A DNA stretch of 44,129 nucleotides from Rhodococcus sp. EPR-157 (GTDB lineage: Bacteria; Actinomycetota; Actinomycetes; Mycobacteriales; Mycobacteriaceae): positions 1 to 44,129 of the forward strand of contig NZ_LVCV01000571.1 of assembly GCF_001647195.1 (NCBI RefSeq), read 5' to 3'. Shown here piece after piece: positions 42,819 through 44,129 of this stretch. The notes under the pieces were generated by a model. It made no database searches, had not been told where the DNA came from, and saw nothing but the letters and a program-made list of their open reading frames with translations. The position numbers were made by a program, and so were the translations under genes. Numbering within the stretch: position 1 is the stretch's first letter; each line of letters begins with the position of its first letter.

Positions 42819-44129
42819 ATGTCGATCGTCTCCGACACACCTGCCACTGCTGTGTCCACACCGCCACTGGAGCGGTCCGAGCCCGCTGAGTTGACAGTTC
42901 TCGGCGCCTGCCCGCAGGACTGTCCGGACTCGTGCGCAATGGTCGTCACCGTCTCCGACGGAGTGGCAACCAGTGTCAGCGGCAGCAAGTCGATGCCGTA
43001 CACCAACGGCGGTCTGTGCGTGAAAGTCGACAACTACCTCGACAAGGTGTACCACCCGGATCGGCTTCTATACCCTCTGAAACGGTCCGGTCCCAAGGGA
43101 AGTGGCCAATTCGAACAGATCTCGTGGGACGAGGCCATCGCCACGATCGCCGACAAATTTACCGCTGTCAGCGCGGAGTTCGGACCCGAGGCGATCATGC
43201 CGTGCAACTACCTTGGCACTCAGGGGATCACCCAGGGCTTGAACGTCGGCGATGCGTTCTTCAATCGGCTCGGCGCTACCGTCGCCGAGCGCACATACTG
43301 CGATGCGGGCTCCTGTACCGCATACGCGATGACTGTGGGCGACACCGCAGGCGTCGACCCGGAGAGCTTCGTCCATTCGAAGTTCATCCTCATCTGGGCG
43401 TCGAACGTCATGAGCACCAATCTGCATCTCTGGCCGTACATCGCCGAGGCCAAGAAGCGCGGCGCCAAAGTCGTCGTGGTCGATCCGGTCAAGACGCGCA
43501 CGGCAAAGGCAGCCAGTCAGTACATCCCGATTCGGCCGGGCACCGATGGCGCGCTCGCGCTGGCCATGATGAACGTGATCATCGCGGAGGGACTCACCGA
43601 CGATGCCTACATCGCCGATCACACGATCGGATACGACGAACTCGTCGAACGCGTCGCCGGATACACCCCGGAGTGGGCCTCGGACGAAACCGGAATCCCG
43701 GTCGACGACATCTACGCGCTTGCCCGCGAATACGCGCAGTCCCAACCCTCCGTCATCCGCATCGGCGTGGCGATCGAACGGAGTGCCGGTGGCGGACAGT
43801 CGGTTCGCGCGATTTCGTGCCTGCCTGCGCTGGTCGGGGCGTGGCGACGCCCGGGAGGCGGGCTGCTCCAGCTCCCGCTCTGGGCGTTTCCAGTCAACTG
43901 GCCGGCGTTCCTGCAGACCGAGTTGCAGACACCGGGAACGCGGGTGGTCAACCTGTACCAACTCGGCGAGGCGCTGACGGGCGGACTGGAACTCGATCCA
44001 CCACTGAAGGCGTTGATGGTCTACAACTCCAACCCGGTCGTGGTGTGTCCCGACCAGGAACGGATGATCGCGGGCCTGTCACGTGAAGACCTGTTCACCG
44101 TCGTCAGCGACCACTTCCTCACCGATACG
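42819..44129 (+). CDS. Molybdopterin oxidoreductase (DMSO-reductase family), 3' end cut by window edge
   Basis: From the ATG at 42819 the frame is open to the end of the window (437 residues). An N-terminal Cys-x3-Cys-x3-Cys (CPQDCPDSC), with a further Cys in GGLCVKV, should hold a [4Fe-4S] cluster. LYPLKRSGPKGSGQFEQISWDEAI is the standard second segment of the family, and molybdopterin-guanine-dinucleotide contacts appear as ILIWASNVMSTNLH and VVVDPVKTRTAKAA. It is a cytoplasmic-type oxidoreductase acting on an unknown substrate. It starts divergently from the TetR/hydrolase pair. Confidence 0.88.
   Translation, partial: MSIVSDTPATAVSTPPLERSEPAELTVLGACPQDCPDSCAMVVTVSDGVATSVSGSKSMPYTNGGLCVKVDNYLDKVYHPDRLLYPLKRSGPKGSGQFEQISWDEAIATIADKFTAVSAEFGPEAIMPCNYLGTQGITQGLNVGDAFFNRLGATVAERTYCDAGSCTAYAMTVGDTAGVDPESFVHSKFILIWASNVMSTNLHLWPYIAEAKKRGAKVVVVDPVKTRTAKAASQYIPIRPGTDGALALAMMNVIIAEGLTDDAYIADHTIGYDELVERVAGYTPEWASDETGIPVDDIYALAREYAQSQPSVIRIGVAIERSAGGGQSVRAISCLPALVGAWRRPGGGLLQLPLWAFPVNWPAFLQTELQTPGTRVVNLYQLGEALTGGLELDPPLKALMVYNSNPVVVCPDQERMIAGLSREDLFTVVSDHFLTDT

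Noticed and set aside
42932-44086. Plus-strand frame of 384 codons
   Set aside because: Out of frame with the molybdopterin oxidoreductase, whose cluster and cofactor motifs run through the same bases.

Overview
The window is high-GC actinobacterial DNA. It looks like Rhodococcus or a close relative in the Mycobacteriales. The evidence is GTG and TTG starts, many ATGA start/stop overlaps, a Zn alcohol dehydrogenase of the NDMA-dependent (mycofactocin-type) family, acyl-CoA dehydrogenase/SDR/old-yellow-enzyme catabolic genes, and a GAF/Fis regulator without sigma-54 contact features. No tRNA, rRNA, CRISPR array, insertion sequence or phage gene was seen. Both ends cut a gene: an MFS transporter at the left and a molybdopterin oxidoreductase at the right.

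Left part (1-8.7 kb). A FadR-type GntR regulator is coupled to an MFS exporter. Next come two tiny coupled genes, a DUF2752 membrane protein and a family 2 glycosyltransferase with unusually low GC. An amicyanin-like cupredoxin lipoprotein, a membrane protein and a small secreted protein follow. A tightly packed copper/heme operon on the minus strand (membrane protein, PepSY protein, PCu(A)C copper chaperone, Tat-exported DyP peroxidase) resembles the copper-trafficking locus of streptomycetes.

8.7-12.5 kb. A minus-strand ABC importer (binding protein, permease, ATPase) is coupled to a FhuF-like [2Fe-2S] protein. The leader of the binding-protein gene carries a recognisable cobalamin riboswitch. 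The importer is therefore called a corrinoid (Btu) system, not a siderophore system, and the FhuF-like protein becomes a candidate corrinoid reductase.

12.5-25.4 kb. A FUSC-family membrane protein is followed by an acetoin/2,3-butanediol module: bdhA and butA, with a GAF regulator just downstream. Divergent from bdhA is a plus-strand cluster: a 10-helix membrane protein of unknown family, a flavin monooxygenase with an N-terminal NTF2-like domain, an AcoR-type GAF/AAA/Fis regulator, an aldehyde dehydrogenase and an NDMA-type alcohol dehydrogenase. Three copies of a TGCAAC-N4-TGCAAC repeat lie about 65-87 bases upstream of bdhA, the membrane-protein gene and the monooxygenase gene. GTGA-N6-TCAC (CRP/GlxR-like) sites lie in the same regions and before the aldehyde dehydrogenase. 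This cluster is the best candidate here for an undescribed catabolic system.

25.4-37.2 kb. Acyl-CoA dehydrogenase, SDR, old yellow enzyme, phospholipase D-like protein, MASE1-GGDEF cyclase, DJ-1/PfpI protein and SAM methyltransferase. Then a xanthine-dehydrogenase-family enzyme whose [2Fe-2S] and Mo subunits are fused, with a separate FAD subunit.

37.2-44.1 kb. A large lipoprotein multicopper oxidase fused to a repeat domain that is probably a beta-propeller. A 300-base gap then holds five same-orientation DnaA-box-like sequences. After it come a flavodoxin, a haloacetate-dehalogenase-like hydrolase coupled to a TetR regulator, and a divergent molybdopterin oxidoreductase running off the window. 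Three dispersed copies of a near-perfect 44-base palindrome (8.1, 21.0 and 25.4 kb) form a REP-like family.
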